From assembly GCA_036386835.1 (NCBI GenBank), contig DASVUX010000028.1:1-64000 (forward strand): 64,000 nt of DNA, written 5' to 3'. This document shows positions 50,111 through 60,274 of the stretch, piece after piece. Source of the DNA: 2-12-FULL-35-15 sp036386835. Its GTDB lineage: Bacteria > Bacteroidota > Bacteroidia > 2-12-FULL-35-15. Made by a program: the position numbers and the translations under genes. The first letter of the stretch is position 1; every line of letters begins with the position of its first letter. Below the pieces are notes generated by a model. The model was not told the origin of the DNA. It did no database searches and saw only the letters and a program-made list of their open reading frames with translations.

Positions 50111-51382
50111 ATGAGCAAAGCAAACGACCCTTCATTAAGATCATGGATAGAAGTTGATCCGGACAGTGATTTTCCAATTCAGAACCTGCCCTTCGGGATC
50201 TTCAAAACACAAAGCTCCAGCCCGAGGATCGGTGTTGCGATCGGTGATAATGTGCTGGACCTTGCAATCATGAACAAGCTTGGATTCTTTGACAAGCTGA
50301 AGATTGATAATTCTGTTTTTACAAATCAATACCTGAATGACTTTATTGCGCTGGGGAAACAAACCACGAATGGTGTCCGTGAGCGCGTGTCACAGCTGCT
50401 GAACGCAGACAATGCCGAGCTGAGGGATAACAAGGAGGCGCAGGCAAAAGTACTGCAGTATATCAGCAATGTGCAGATGCAGATGCCGGTAAGGATCGGT
50501 GATTATACTGATTTCTATTCCAGCATTGATCATGCGACCAATGTCGGAACAATGTTCCGGGATCCCAATAATGCCTTACTTCCGAACTGGAAACATCTCC
50601 CCGTTGGTTATCATGGACGCGCATCATCCATTACCATTTCAGGGACAAACTTTCACAGGCCCAAGGGCCAGACAAAACCTAATGAAGCAGAACCTCCAGT
50701 TTACGGGCCATGCAGGCTCCTTGATTTTGAGCTGGAAACAGCTTTTATCATCGGGAAAGCAACTCAGCTCGGTGAAAGCATCAGCACTGCGAATGCAGGA
50801 GAACATATTTTCGGAATGGTACTGTTCAACGACTGGAGCGCAAGGGATATCCAGACATGGGAATATGTGCCGCTCGGGCCATTCCTTGCGAAGAATTTTG
50901 CATCTACCATTTCACCGTGGGTAGTAACCATGGAAGCGCTGGAACCTTTCCGCACAGAAGGATACAAACAGGAGCCAAAAGTGCTGCCGTATCTTGAGTA
51001 CAGCGGCAATAAAAACATCGACATCAGCCTGGACGTTCTTATTCAACCTGAAAACGCGGAAGCGACAACGGTTTCGAATTCCAATTATAAATTCATGTAC
51101 TGGACCATGGAGCAGCAACTCGCACACCACACTGTGAATGGCTGTAACATGAACATTGGCGACATGCTGGCATCCGGGACGATCAGCGGTCCAACCCCCG
51201 ATTCATACGGATCAATGCTTGAGATCACCTGGAGAGGAACAAAACCGGTAAAGATGAAAGACGGCAGCGAGAGAAAATTCATCAACGACAATGATACAGT
51301 GATCATGCGCGGGTATTGTAAGAAAGATAACGTGCGCATAGGTTTCGGGGAATGCAGGGCTAAAGTGCTTGGAGCAAAATAA
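50111..51382 (+). CDS. fahA: Fumarylacetoacetase
   Basis: This full-length (423 aa) FAH has the N-terminal SH3-like domain (PIQNLPFGIFKTQ, RIGVAIGDNVLDL) and the catalytic domain with DFYSSIDHATNVGTMFR (active-site His), YHGRASSI, DFELETAFIIG and LFNDWSARDIQ, all typical. It splits fumarylacetoacetate to fumarate and acetoacetate, the last step of tyrosine breakdown. No other tyrosine-pathway gene lies nearby. Confidence 0.95.
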   Translation: MSKANDPSLRSWIEVDPDSDFPIQNLPFGIFKTQSSSPRIGVAIGDNVLDLAIMNKLGFFDKLKIDNSVFTNQYLNDFIALGKQTTNGVRERVSQLLNADNAELRDNKEAQAKVLQYISNVQMQMPVRIGDYTDFYSSIDHATNVGTMFRDPNNALLPNWKHLPVGYHGRASSITISGTNFHRPKGQTKPNEAEPPVYGPCRLLDFELETAFIIGKATQLGESISTANAGEHIFGMVLFNDWSARDIQTWEYVPLGPFLAKNFASTISPWVVTMEALEPFRTEGYKQEPKVLPYLEYSGNKNIDISLDVLIQPENAEATTVSNSNYKFMYWTMEQQLAHHTVNGCNMNIGDMLASGTISGPTPDSYGSMLEITWRGTKPVKMKDGSERKFINDNDTVIMRGYCKKDNVRIGFGECRAKVLGAK

Positions 51383-51445
51383 TTTCCATCCTCCTGGTTC
51401 CCTCTTCAAAAATTAAAGTTCACTGATCCATTTGCTATGGCGCAC

Positions 51446-51476
51446 TTGTATTATTCATGCGGGTTTCTTATCTTTA
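51446..51476 (+). promoter_or_regulatory. Promoter of the amidase-chitinase-LRR gene run
   Basis: TTG (51446-51448), 20 bases, TATCTTTA (51469-51476, one mismatch). Start of transcription about 20 bases before the ATG at 51504. Confidence 0.5.
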
Positions 51477-51503
51477 TTCCTGATAAAGAACTAAACACAT
51501 CCC

Positions 51504-54500
51504 ATGAAAAAACTGCTACTCTGCGCTCTTTCTGTATTCATTTTCAATTCTATCTCCGCTGAAGGAAATATTCCGAATAAATTCAGCCCTGCATTCAATA
51601 AAGCATATGCCCTGCATCCGGGGATCCCGAAAGGCATGCTGGAAGCTGTGGCATTCTGCAACACACGCTTTGAGCACATTACTCATGCTTCTTCCTTACC
51701 TGAAAGCTGCACAGGCATGCCCAATGCTTACGGAGTAATGGGCTTGACCCTCGATGGCCAGAATTATTTCCGGGACAATCTTCAGCTTGTAGCAAAACTT
51801 TCAGGTTACAGCGCAGAGGAGATCATGGCGGATGCAGAAAAAAATATTCTCGCGTATGCAGCTGCATTCTCTGCTGCCAGGAAATCATTGCTCATCAAAG
51901 ATCTTTCTGTTGAAAGCAACATTCCCGTTCTGACTTACCTGAGTGAATTACCCCAGGATACCGAAGGACAATCTTTCGCGCTCAGTTCCCAGCTCTATGC
52001 TTATCTGGTTTTCCTGAACACCACAGAGTACCAGCTATTTTACGGATTCCCGGATTACAATACCGATCTTGCTAAAATTTTCGGGACGGAGAACCTCCAG
52101 GTTCTTAGTGCAACAAATGTGACAGTAACTGATGAAAGCGTAAGAAGCCAATCAGGGAAAAATTACAGCTCACCTTCCTATCGGACACCCATGTCGGCTG
52201 ATTATGGCCCGGCAATCTGGAACCCTGCAGCATCATGTAATTACAGTTCGAGGAGCGGCACTGCTGTTTCTGCTGTGACTGTTCACACTGTTCAGGGCTC
52301 TTATGCTGGCTGTATCTCCTGGTTCCAGAATTGCTCCGCAAGTGTTTCCGCGCATTATGTCGCACGCTCCAGCGATGGCCAGATTACCCAGATGGTCCTT
52401 GAATCCCAGAAAGCATGGCATGTCGGCTCTCACAATCCTTATACAATAGGAATTGAGCACGAAGGTTATATCAATAATGCATCCTGGTACACAACAGCAA
52501 TGTACAATGGATCTGCCGCATTGGTACGTGACATCTGTGCAAGCGGATATGGTATCAATCCTTTAAGGTGTTATTATGGCCCGGGATGTTCCGGGGGACA
52601 TTCTTCCTGCGGCCTCGGTTCATGTACCACTATAAAAGGACACCAGATGTTCAGCGGTCAGACCCACACAGATCCGGGCGTGAACTGGAACTGGGCAAAG
52701 TATTATTTACTGATCAATAATTCGCCCGTAATAAATACCGTTACCACGGCAACAGGTACTTATACTGATAATGGCGGAAGCGCAGGGAACTATTCGAATG
52801 ATGTCCGTTCCCTTACCCTCATCCAGCCTGCAGGTGCCACTTCCATCACGCTTGATTTTACTTCTTTCAGTACCGAAGCGGGATGGGATTATCTTTTCAT
52901 CTATGACGGTGCAACCACTTCCTCACCCCTGCTCGGGCAATATGACGGCACGAACAGCCCGGGAACAGTGATCTCAAGCGGAGGCTCCTTACTGGTCGAA
53001 TTTCGTTCTGATTGTGCGACTACAGCAACAGGCTGGGTTGCAAACTGGACCAGCAATGCAGTTGTTCCTCCTGCTGCCGATAACATTGCCCCGACAACGA
53101 TCATTAATACATCCGGAGGCTGGGAAACAGCAAACTTTACAGCAAGCTTCACGGATGCGGACAATGCCGGCGGAAGCGGGCTCGAAAAAAGCTATTACCA
53201 GGTGATCGATTTCAACGGCACGGAATGGCGAGCAAATGCCGGCAATGGTTTCTTTGCTGATAATTTCGACAATGCAATTCACCCCGATTGGACCCCTGCA
53301 AACGGGAGCTGGTCGATAAATGCCGGATCGCTGTACCAGTCGAATGTTGACAGCAGCAATACTAATATCTATGCAGCATTGAACCAAACCTTATCCAACA
53401 GGTACCTGTATAATTTTTATGGTAAAATTGAAGGGACACCTCCTGCCGGCACAACTAAGCGTGCAGGATTTCATTTCTTTTGTGACAATGCCGCTTTATC
53501 CAACCGCGGAAATTCTTACTTCGTATGGTTCCGTGTTGAAGACCAGGCACTGCAGATCTATAAAGTGGCAAACAATGTTTTTGGCTCTCCGGTGGTTAAT
53601 ATTCCTTTCACAACCGTAGCCGGACAATGGTATGATTATAAAATTATTTACGACCGGATTACGGGAAAAATCTCGGTGTACCGTGATAATTCTTTTGTCA
53701 CCAGCTGGACGGATCCTTCGCCTTATGCAGCCGGTAATGCAATCTCTTTCAGGAGCGGGAATGCTGCCTTCGCGATCAATGAACTGAAAGTCTATCGCTC
53801 CCGTCCTGCAGCTTCTGCAGCCGTGACTGTAGGGCCTGGTGCAGCAAATGATATCCGTTTTCAGAACCCGGACCCTACCACTTTTTCTGCAAAGGTTAAA
53901 TCCATCTGCGCAGATTCAGCAGGAAACCTATCCGGGATCTTTTACCAGAACCTGAACATTGACTGGACACCCCCTGCAGCTGTCACAAATATAAATGACG
54001 GTCTTGCTGCGGATATTACATTCACAAATTCCGCTTCTACTCTTTCAGCGAACTGGTCGCCATCATCGGATACAAATTCTGCCATCGCAAGATATTTCTA
54101 CGCAATCGGGACCACGGCAGGTGCAACGGATGTTCTGGGCTGGACCGACAACTGGTATAATGATACAGCAACTGCAACAGGACTTGCATTGGTTGATGGA
54201 CAAATTTATTATGTAAGTGTCAAAGCTGAGAATGGTGCGGGATTGCAGTCAACAGTATTCACCAGCAATGGACAGACTGTTCAGCTTTCAGTTGGTATAA
54301 ACGAACAGGTTACAGGTAGCAATATATTCGTTTCACCGAATCCTCTTACAAACAGTTCGATGATCAGGTACCAGCTTTCTGAAGATTCTGCGGTTGAAAT
54401 TTCTCTTACTGATGTTTTAGGAAAGACAGTGATACTTTACAGCAACCTATCGGAATCATCAGGAAAGCATGAGCTTTCACTGAACTCTTCTGAACTGGCA

Positions 54501-54569
54501 AACGGAATTTATTTTGTAAAGATGAAATCCGATAAAGAAACAAAAACATTAAAAGTTGTCGTAAAATAA
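51504..54569 (+). CDS. Secreted N-acetylmuramoyl-L-alanine amidase, multidomain, T9SS type A
   Basis: The signal peptide (ending SISAEG) is followed by a lysozyme-like helical region (about 30-140, PGIPKGMLEAVAFCNTRFE, PNAYGVMGL) and an Amidase_2/PGRP domain (about 235-405) with zinc-type histidines in VTVHTVQG and GHQMFSGQTHTDPG. Then come a CUB-like domain (about 420-515), an Ig-like segment, a LamG-like module (about 590-770), an FN3-like domain and a T9SS sorting domain (FVSPNPLTNSSMIRY to TKTLKVVVK). It should cut the stem peptide from glycan strands outside the cell. The half after the catalytic region is homologous to the next gene's. Confidence 0.88.
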   Translation: MKKLLLCALSVFIFNSISAEGNIPNKFSPAFNKAYALHPGIPKGMLEAVAFCNTRFEHITHASSLPESCTGMPNAYGVMGLTLDGQNYFRDNLQLVAKLSGYSAEEIMADAEKNILAYAAAFSAARKSLLIKDLSVESNIPVLTYLSELPQDTEGQSFALSSQLYAYLVFLNTTEYQLFYGFPDYNTDLAKIFGTENLQVLSATNVTVTDESVRSQSGKNYSSPSYRTPMSADYGPAIWNPAASCNYSSRSGTAVSAVTVHTVQGSYAGCISWFQNCSASVSAHYVARSSDGQITQMVLESQKAWHVGSHNPYTIGIEHEGYINNASWYTTAMYNGSAALVRDICASGYGINPLRCYYGPGCSGGHSSCGLGSCTTIKGHQMFSGQTHTDPGVNWNWAKYYLLINNSPVINTVTTATGTYTDNGGSAGNYSNDVRSLTLIQPAGATSITLDFTSFSTEAGWDYLFIYDGATTSSPLLGQYDGTNSPGTVISSGGSLLVEFRSDCATTATGWVANWTSNAVVPPAADNIAPTTIINTSGGWETANFTASFTDADNAGGSGLEKSYYQVIDFNGTEWRANAGNGFFADNFDNAIHPDWTPANGSWSINAGSLYQSNVDSSNTNIYAALNQTLSNRYLYNFYGKIEGTPPAGTTKRAGFHFFCDNAALSNRGNSYFVWFRVEDQALQIYKVANNVFGSPVVNIPFTTVAGQWYDYKIIYDRITGKISVYRDNSFVTSWTDPSPYAAGNAISFRSGNAAFAINELKVYRSRPAASAAVTVGPGAANDIRFQNPDPTTFSAKVKSICADSAGNLSGIFYQNLNIDWTPPAAVTNINDGLAADITFTNSASTLSANWSPSSDTNSAIARYFYAIGTTAGATDVLGWTDNWYNDTATATGLALVDGQIYYVSVKAENGAGLQSTVFTSNGQTVQLSVGINEQVTGSNIFVSPNPLTNSSMIRYQLSEDSAVEISLTDVLGKTVILYSNLSESSGKHELSLNSSELANGIYFVKMKSDKETKTLKVVVK

Positions 54570-54588
54570 TTCAGTTCTCAAACACCCG

Positions 54589-57500
54589 ATGAAAAGATCA
54601 ATATTCCTTCTGCTCGCATTTTATACACAACTTTCTTTTGCCCAGCCAACAAAAACTGCGGCACCCGAAAATGAGCCTGAAACCTATCTTCCGCATAAAT
54701 CCATTCACCAGGAAGAGGCTGAAAAATATGCGCAGCATAATTTCACATCAGAATCGCAGTGGGACAGTCTTCGTGTTTTTGAAGGAAGAACAATCCATAA
54801 CACGCCCATGCGGGCAACCCGTTCCTGCAATTTAACAAAACGCGTTTATGGCTGGCATCCATACTGGAGTGCAGGACTGGAAGCAAATTATGACTGGAGC
54901 GGGCTGACTGATCTTTGTTATTTTTCCTATGAAGTAAATTCCGCAACAGGAAATGCCAACTCAACCCACAACTGGGCAACAGCAAGTGTAGTGACGACAG
55001 CTCAGGCGCACGGGGTGAATGTAACATTATGCGCTACTTTATTCAGCGGGCATACAGCGTTCTTTGGCAGCGCATCTGCCAAACAAACACTGATCACGAA
55101 TCTCATCAACCTCGTTCAATCAAGGAGTGCCAAGGGAGTTAACATCGATTTTGAAGGAATGGGTGCATCACATAAAGCACCTTTTACAGCGTTTATGATT
55201 GATCTCTGCAACCAGATGCACGCAGCGATTCCGGGATCTGAAGTAAGCATCTGCCTTTACGCGGTTGACTGGAGCGGTGTATTCGACATGGCTGCGCTCA
55301 ATCCTTACGTTGATCTTTTTGTGATCATGGGATATGATTACTACTACAGCGGCAGCACTACGGCCGGACCAGAAGCCCCTTTGTATAATTTCCAGACAAG
55401 CTACAACTATACACTTGCGAAATCACTTACATTCTATCTTAAGCAGGGCACAACCCATTCGAAACTACTTTTAGGATTGCCCTGGTATGGTCGTGAATGG
55501 GCAACTGCAGGCAGCACGATCCCCAGCGCTACAACCGGTGGCGGGACCAGCAGTGTTACTTATTCAACTTTCCGGGATAACAACAACGGATATTACAGCA
55601 GCAGGCAATGGGACGGTACAAGCTTCTCAACCTGGTTTCCATCTGTCCGTGGCGGTGTAAACTGGCAGGCTTTTATTGATGATGCTTATGCGATGGGAAA
55701 GAGATTTGATCTTGTCAACCAGCGCGGGATCGGTGGGATCGGGATCTGGGCATTGGGATATGATGACGGCTATAATGATTACTGGGACCTGATCAGGAAT
55801 AAATTCACTGATTGCGCCACTGTTCCCTGTACAGATACGATATACGATATGGGCGGGCCTGTCCGCAATTATTATGACAATGAGAATTTCACTTACACTA
55901 TTGCACCAACCGGGGCCACCGGCATTACACTTAATTTCAGCTCATTCGCCACCGAGCTGAATTACGATACATTATGGATCTATGACGGTAACAGCACAGC
56001 GTCACCATTGATAGGAGCTTATCACGGAAATACAGGGCCGGGGATCATCACCTCATCGGGTGCCGCATTAACACTGCGCTACAAATCCGATGTTTCCACA
56101 CAAGCGGCCGGCTGGCAGGCCACCTGGAACTGCACGATCGACAATACCGCCCCCACCACCCTGGTGACAGCACCTTCAGGCTGGGCAACAGGGAACTTCA
56201 CCGCAAACTTCACAGATAATGATAACGCGGGAGGCTCAGGAATTGCAAAAAGCTATTACCAGGTACTTGAATATAACGGCACAGAATGGAGGGCAAATAA
56301 TGCACGGGGCTTCTTCTCCGATAACTTCGACCAGGCCATTCACCCGGAATGGACAAGCATGACAGGAACATGGAGCATTGCAGGAGGATATCTGAATCAG
56401 AGTGACCAGTCAAATACGAATACAAATATCTACGCTCCACTGACTCAGAATATTTCTAACCAATACTTATACAACTGGCAGGCGAAAATAAGCGGAACAG
56501 ACGCTACAAAAAGGGCCGGCTTTCATTTTTTCTGCGATAATGCCAGTCAAACCAACCGCGGCAATTCTTATTTCGTTTGGTTCAGGGTAGCTACTAACAT
56601 GTGTGAATTTTACAAAGTTGTGAATAATGTTTTCAACCTTGAACATTCTGCACCGATGACTATCAATGCAAACCAATGGTATGATTACAAAGTTATCTAC
56701 GACAGGATCACCGGCAAAATGGACGTCTATCAGAATGATAATTTTATCGGGAGCTGGACGGATCCTTCACCATATGCCAGCGGAAATGCTATTTCGTTCC
56801 GGAGCGCTAACTGCGATTATACGGTAAATGACCTGAAGGTTTATCGTTCCAGGCTTCCTTCTGTAACAGTAAGTGTAGGTCCTGCAAATACGGATGATGT
56901 GCGTTATCAGAACCCTGATCCTGCCACGCCTTCCTGCAGGATAAAATCGATCACGAAAGACCTTGCAGGAAATCTTTCTGCTCTTGCCTCACAGGATGTG
57001 AATGTTGACTGGACAATTCCTGCTTCAGTTTCTGCTGATGATGGAACATCAACCGATATCGATACTACATACTCACTCACGCAGCTTTCAGCAAACTGGG
57101 CTACTTCTGCTGATACTAATTCCGGGATCGCAAAATACTGGTATGCGATAGGCACCACAGCGGGAGCGGCAGATGTAACACCCTGGACGGACAATGGAAT
57201 GAATTCTTCGGTTACGAAAACCGGTTTGTCGCTGATCCAAAACCAGGTTTACTATTTCAGCATTCAATCGGAAAACGGAGCAGGACTGTTATCTGCGCTT
57301 TCATCCAGTGATGGACAGGTTGTAGCCCTTACAACCGGTATTGAAAACCTCAATGACGGATCCATGACAGCTGTTTATCCAAACCCGTTCGATGAAGATG
57401 CTGTTGTTTTGTACTACCTGGACCACCATGCAGATGTGGAGATCACACTTATTGATGTGCTTGGTAAACAGCTTATCATACAGCAACGGGAACAACATCA

Positions 57501-57618
57501 AAGCGGGAAACATCAGCTGCAGATCAACAAATCGAAACTTGGTCTTTCAGCGGGAATGTACACTTTGGTCATACGTATTAACGAAACTGCGAAAGCCATG
57601 AAGCTTGTGATAAACTAA
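54589..57618 (+). CDS. Secreted GH18 glycoside hydrolase, multidomain, T9SS type A
   Basis: A signal peptide (ending LSFAQ) and a short linker precede a GH18 TIM-barrel (about 80-410) with the catalytic line KGVNIDFEGM (a DxxDxDxE variant), VIMGYDYYYSG and the C-terminal GGIGIWALGYDD. After it follow a CUB-like domain, Ig-like, LamG-like and FN3-like modules and a T9SS domain (AVYPNPFDEDAVVLYY to AMKLVIN). Likely substrates are chitin or peptidoglycan glycans. It lies 19 bases after the amidase, with which it shares the whole C-terminal architecture. Confidence 0.88.
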   Translation: MKRSIFLLLAFYTQLSFAQPTKTAAPENEPETYLPHKSIHQEEAEKYAQHNFTSESQWDSLRVFEGRTIHNTPMRATRSCNLTKRVYGWHPYWSAGLEANYDWSGLTDLCYFSYEVNSATGNANSTHNWATASVVTTAQAHGVNVTLCATLFSGHTAFFGSASAKQTLITNLINLVQSRSAKGVNIDFEGMGASHKAPFTAFMIDLCNQMHAAIPGSEVSICLYAVDWSGVFDMAALNPYVDLFVIMGYDYYYSGSTTAGPEAPLYNFQTSYNYTLAKSLTFYLKQGTTHSKLLLGLPWYGREWATAGSTIPSATTGGGTSSVTYSTFRDNNNGYYSSRQWDGTSFSTWFPSVRGGVNWQAFIDDAYAMGKRFDLVNQRGIGGIGIWALGYDDGYNDYWDLIRNKFTDCATVPCTDTIYDMGGPVRNYYDNENFTYTIAPTGATGITLNFSSFATELNYDTLWIYDGNSTASPLIGAYHGNTGPGIITSSGAALTLRYKSDVSTQAAGWQATWNCTIDNTAPTTLVTAPSGWATGNFTANFTDNDNAGGSGIAKSYYQVLEYNGTEWRANNARGFFSDNFDQAIHPEWTSMTGTWSIAGGYLNQSDQSNTNTNIYAPLTQNISNQYLYNWQAKISGTDATKRAGFHFFCDNASQTNRGNSYFVWFRVATNMCEFYKVVNNVFNLEHSAPMTINANQWYDYKVIYDRITGKMDVYQNDNFIGSWTDPSPYASGNAISFRSANCDYTVNDLKVYRSRLPSVTVSVGPANTDDVRYQNPDPATPSCRIKSITKDLAGNLSALASQDVNVDWTIPASVSADDGTSTDIDTTYSLTQLSANWATSADTNSGIAKYWYAIGTTAGAADVTPWTDNGMNSSVTKTGLSLIQNQVYYFSIQSENGAGLLSALSSSDGQVVALTTGIENLNDGSMTAVYPNPFDEDAVVLYYLDHHADVEITLIDVLGKQLIIQQREQHQSGKHQLQINKSKLGLSAGMYTLVIRINETAKAMKLVIN

Positions 57619-57619
57619 T

Positions 57620-58483
57620 ATGATGCTGAGGACCTGTTTTTTACTCTTATTTTTTCCTGTACTTCTGCATGCCCAGGAAGAACAGGATCCCTTTGACAAG
57701 TATGCTCCTCCCGGTGAAACCTATACGGATATTAAAACAGCGCTGAAAGACATCAGGAATGTTTACAAGCTGAAACTTGAATACCAGGTGATCGATCCGA
57801 AACTCTTGCCAAAACTCGGCAAGCTCAGCATGGTTCATTCGCTTCAGCTCAGCGGGAACAGTCTTACCGAGCTTCCCCCGGAACTCACGGAACTCAGCAA
57901 CCTTACCTATTTTTGCTGCAAGGCAAACAACATTACCGCTTTGCCCGGGAGTTTTTCTAACCTCCAGCAGCTTGCAGAAATAAGACTGGTCAACCTGAAA
58001 ATAGATTCGCTTCCTTTTGAAATAGCATTTCTTGGAAAGCTCAGGGCCATAGAGATCCAGAATAACCAGGCCGATACATTGAGTCTGCCTAATTCGTTTG
58101 GTTATCTTGCTAACCTCAACGACCTGCTTATTTTTAATTCAAAACTGGATACACTGCCCGATTCATTCTCGGAGTTAAAACGTTTAAAGAATCTGACGAT
58201 TGCCATGTGCGGCTTGAAAAAAGTCCCGAAGCAGATCGGGAAAATAAGTTCACTGGAACAATTGATCCTTGATAATAATAATCTGACAGAGCTTCCCAAA
58301 AGCATTTACAAACTCAGGAACCTGAAATACCTGTCTGTTAAAAGCAATAAGCTCAGCAGCATCAACGATGCCGTGAGCATGCTGAAATCCCTGGAAGTCC
58401 TGGACCTCAGGGGGAACACGATCACCGCTTATGATGCGGAGATCCTGAGGATCCTTCTTCCGAAGTGCAGGGTGCTTTACTAA
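57620..58483 (+). CDS. Secreted leucine-rich-repeat protein
   Basis: A signal peptide (LLLFFPVLLHAQEE) is followed by about nine LRRs of the LxxLxLxxNxLxxLPxxL type (for example LQLSGNSLTELPPELTELSNL and LILDNNNLTELPKSIYKLRNL). The start codon is 1 base after the preceding stop, so it belongs to the amidase-GH18 run. There is no T9SS domain, so it may stay in the periplasm or outer membrane, perhaps as a binding partner. Role unknown. Confidence 0.82.
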   Translation: MMLRTCFLLLFFPVLLHAQEEQDPFDKYAPPGETYTDIKTALKDIRNVYKLKLEYQVIDPKLLPKLGKLSMVHSLQLSGNSLTELPPELTELSNLTYFCCKANNITALPGSFSNLQQLAEIRLVNLKIDSLPFEIAFLGKLRAIEIQNNQADTLSLPNSFGYLANLNDLLIFNSKLDTLPDSFSELKRLKNLTIAMCGLKKVPKQIGKISSLEQLILDNNNLTELPKSIYKLRNLKYLSVKSNKLSSINDAVSMLKSLEVLDLRGNTITAYDAEILRILLPKCRVLY

Positions 58484-58579
58484 ATAATTATTATTAAGAA
58501 TAAGTGATGAGAGAATTCTAATTCACTTCCGCAATATGTTCAAGGCAACCTATCAGAGCTTACTTTATTGCCAACTGAA

Positions 58580-59314
58580 TTACTTCCTTTTCTTTTTCTC
58601 CTTCACTGTCGCTTCCTTCTGCTCATAGTTCAGCACTCCGCCCCAGAACCCCATCTGTTTCAACACCCAGGACCTTCTTCCCTGGACGTAGGCGCTTGGC
58701 TTACCTGCATTGAACTTTCTCGGATTAGGTAAGACTGCTGCGATGGCAGCGGCTTCTGAGGAGCTCAGGTTTTCCGCCTTTTTCTTAAAGAAGGCCTGGG
58801 ATGCTGCTTCTGCTCCGTAAATACCATCCCCCATTTCAATCACATTCAGATAAGCTTCCATGATACGTTGCTTGCTCCAGAAACACTCAATCAGGAAAGT
58901 AAAATAAACTTCGAAACCTTTCCTGATCCAGCTTCTTCCCGGCCATAAAAAAACGTTCTTCGCGGTTTGCTGGCTGATCGTGCTCGCCCCGCGTGTTCTC
59001 TTATGAGTCTCATTGTACTCTAAAGCCTTATCGATCGCCTTAAAATCAAAACCATTATGCTTAACGAAATTCTGGTCTTCCGAGCACACAACAGCAAGCT
59101 GCAGTTTAGGCGAGATCTCCTCCAGGGGAACCCAATCCTTCTTCAGTTTCATTTCTTTCCCATCCGCTTTCTGTTCAATACAGCGGACGATCATAAGTGG
59201 TGTTAAGGGAATAGGTACCCAGCGCAGGATAATTACTGAGGCAATACTGACAATGAAGAACCACATCGCGGCTTTCCAGAGGAAACGCCAGGCCTTCTTA
59301 AAAAAATCTTTCAC
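58580..59314 (-). CDS. mtgA: Monofunctional peptidoglycan glycosyltransferase
   Basis: One N-terminal membrane helix (about 15-33, AAMWFFIVSIASVIIL) and a GT51 domain with the catalytic glutamate Glu79 in SEDQNFVKHNGFDFKAI. Other motifs are RGASTISQQTAKNVFLWPGRSW and EAYLNVIEMGDGIYGAEAAS. No transpeptidase domain follows, so it is MtgA, polymerising lipid II. It is the last gene of the TPR / gliding-CTD / PorP run, 9 bases after the PorP-like gene. Confidence 0.93.
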   Translation of the reverse strand: MKDFFKKAWRFLWKAAMWFFIVSIASVIILRWVPIPLTPLMIVRCIEQKADGKEMKLKKDWVPLEEISPKLQLAVVCSEDQNFVKHNGFDFKAIDKALEYNETHKRTRGASTISQQTAKNVFLWPGRSWIRKGFEVYFTFLIECFWSKQRIMEAYLNVIEMGDGIYGAEAASQAFFKKKAENLSSSEAAAIAAVLPNPRKFNAGKPSAYVQGRRSWVLKQMGFWGGVLNYEQKEATVKEKKKRK

Positions 59315-59323
59315 AATTCTAAA

Positions 59324-60274
59324 TTATAATTCGAATCTTGGACAATCTACAGTTCCCTCAGCCCGCTCATAATTTTCTGTGCTCATTATGGGACTGAAGC
59401 CTAACATAAATTCCTGGGAGTTTGCATTTGCTGCTCTAAACCTCGAAATAGTATAATCATACGAAAACCCAACGACAATATTTGAGAAGATCCTGACCTG
59501 GATCATTCCTATAACTGCATCATGCATCCTGTAGGAAACCCCAAGTCCTACACGCTTACGATAATAAGCCATGCAGTTAAAACTGCTTACAGGAATATTG
59601 ACAAAAGTTGTTTGAATATGTACTGACGGAACAATGATAAAATCATAACTGCCGGTTACAAATTTCCTTGCAACTGTTATATACGCATTCGGCAGCAGCC
59701 GGCTGTTAGTGCCGATCTCCCGGCTTCCCTGCTTTAACCTGTTTGCATAAAGGTTCCTCACTGCCACACCCGCAGTAATCTTCTTTGAATACAGGTAAAC
59801 TCCCGGAATAATATCAGGTGTGACCACCTTGCCTTTACCGGCCAATGCAGGATCATTCACATCAAAAAGTGAATTTGTGACCGCATGTGATTTTACGCCT
59901 GCCGAAACCCCAAAGCCAATATGGTATTTCCTGTTCAGCTTCAGGTGGATCGTATAAGTTCCGTAAGCAGCTTTGTTGGAAAATGCACCAAATTTGTCCT
60001 GCTCTATATAAGCACCTGCACCATGCCAGTATCGTCTGTATCCCTTTTTACCGAAAGACCTGGTCACGCTTGCAAAATTAGTTTCCGGTGCGAATTCAAA
60101 ACCACGCCACTGAGTCCTCCTGCCTATGATAAAGAACCATCCGGTGGAACTTCCGGCAACAGCCGGATTCAAGCCATGATCATTCAGCATGAACTGTGAA
60201 TATTGCACATTCTGCTGTGCATTCACAACACCGCATAAGACCATAAGGATAAATATGCTTCTTAATTTCGTCAT
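59324..60274 (-). CDS. PorP/SprF-family T9SS outer-membrane protein
   Basis: The signal peptide ends NAQQ, after which YSQFMLNDHGLNPAVAGSS is the diagnostic start of PorP/SprF proteins. The remainder is a beta-barrel pattern with alternating hydrophobic residues and a C-terminal EFMLGFSP. The family anchors or helps export T9SS type B substrates. The gene upstream encodes exactly such a substrate-like protein, and its stop overlaps this start codon, so the two probably act as a pair. Confidence 0.87.
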   Translation of the reverse strand: MTKLRSIFILMVLCGVVNAQQNVQYSQFMLNDHGLNPAVAGSSTGWFFIIGRRTQWRGFEFAPETNFASVTRSFGKKGYRRYWHGAGAYIEQDKFGAFSNKAAYGTYTIHLKLNRKYHIGFGVSAGVKSHAVTNSLFDVNDPALAGKGKVVTPDIIPGVYLYSKKITAGVAVRNLYANRLKQGSREIGTNSRLLPNAYITVARKFVTGSYDFIIVPSVHIQTTFVNIPVSSFNCMAYYRKRVGLGVSYRMHDAVIGMIQVRIFSNIVVGFSYDYTISRFRAANANSQEFMLGFSPIMSTENYERAEGTVDCPRFEL

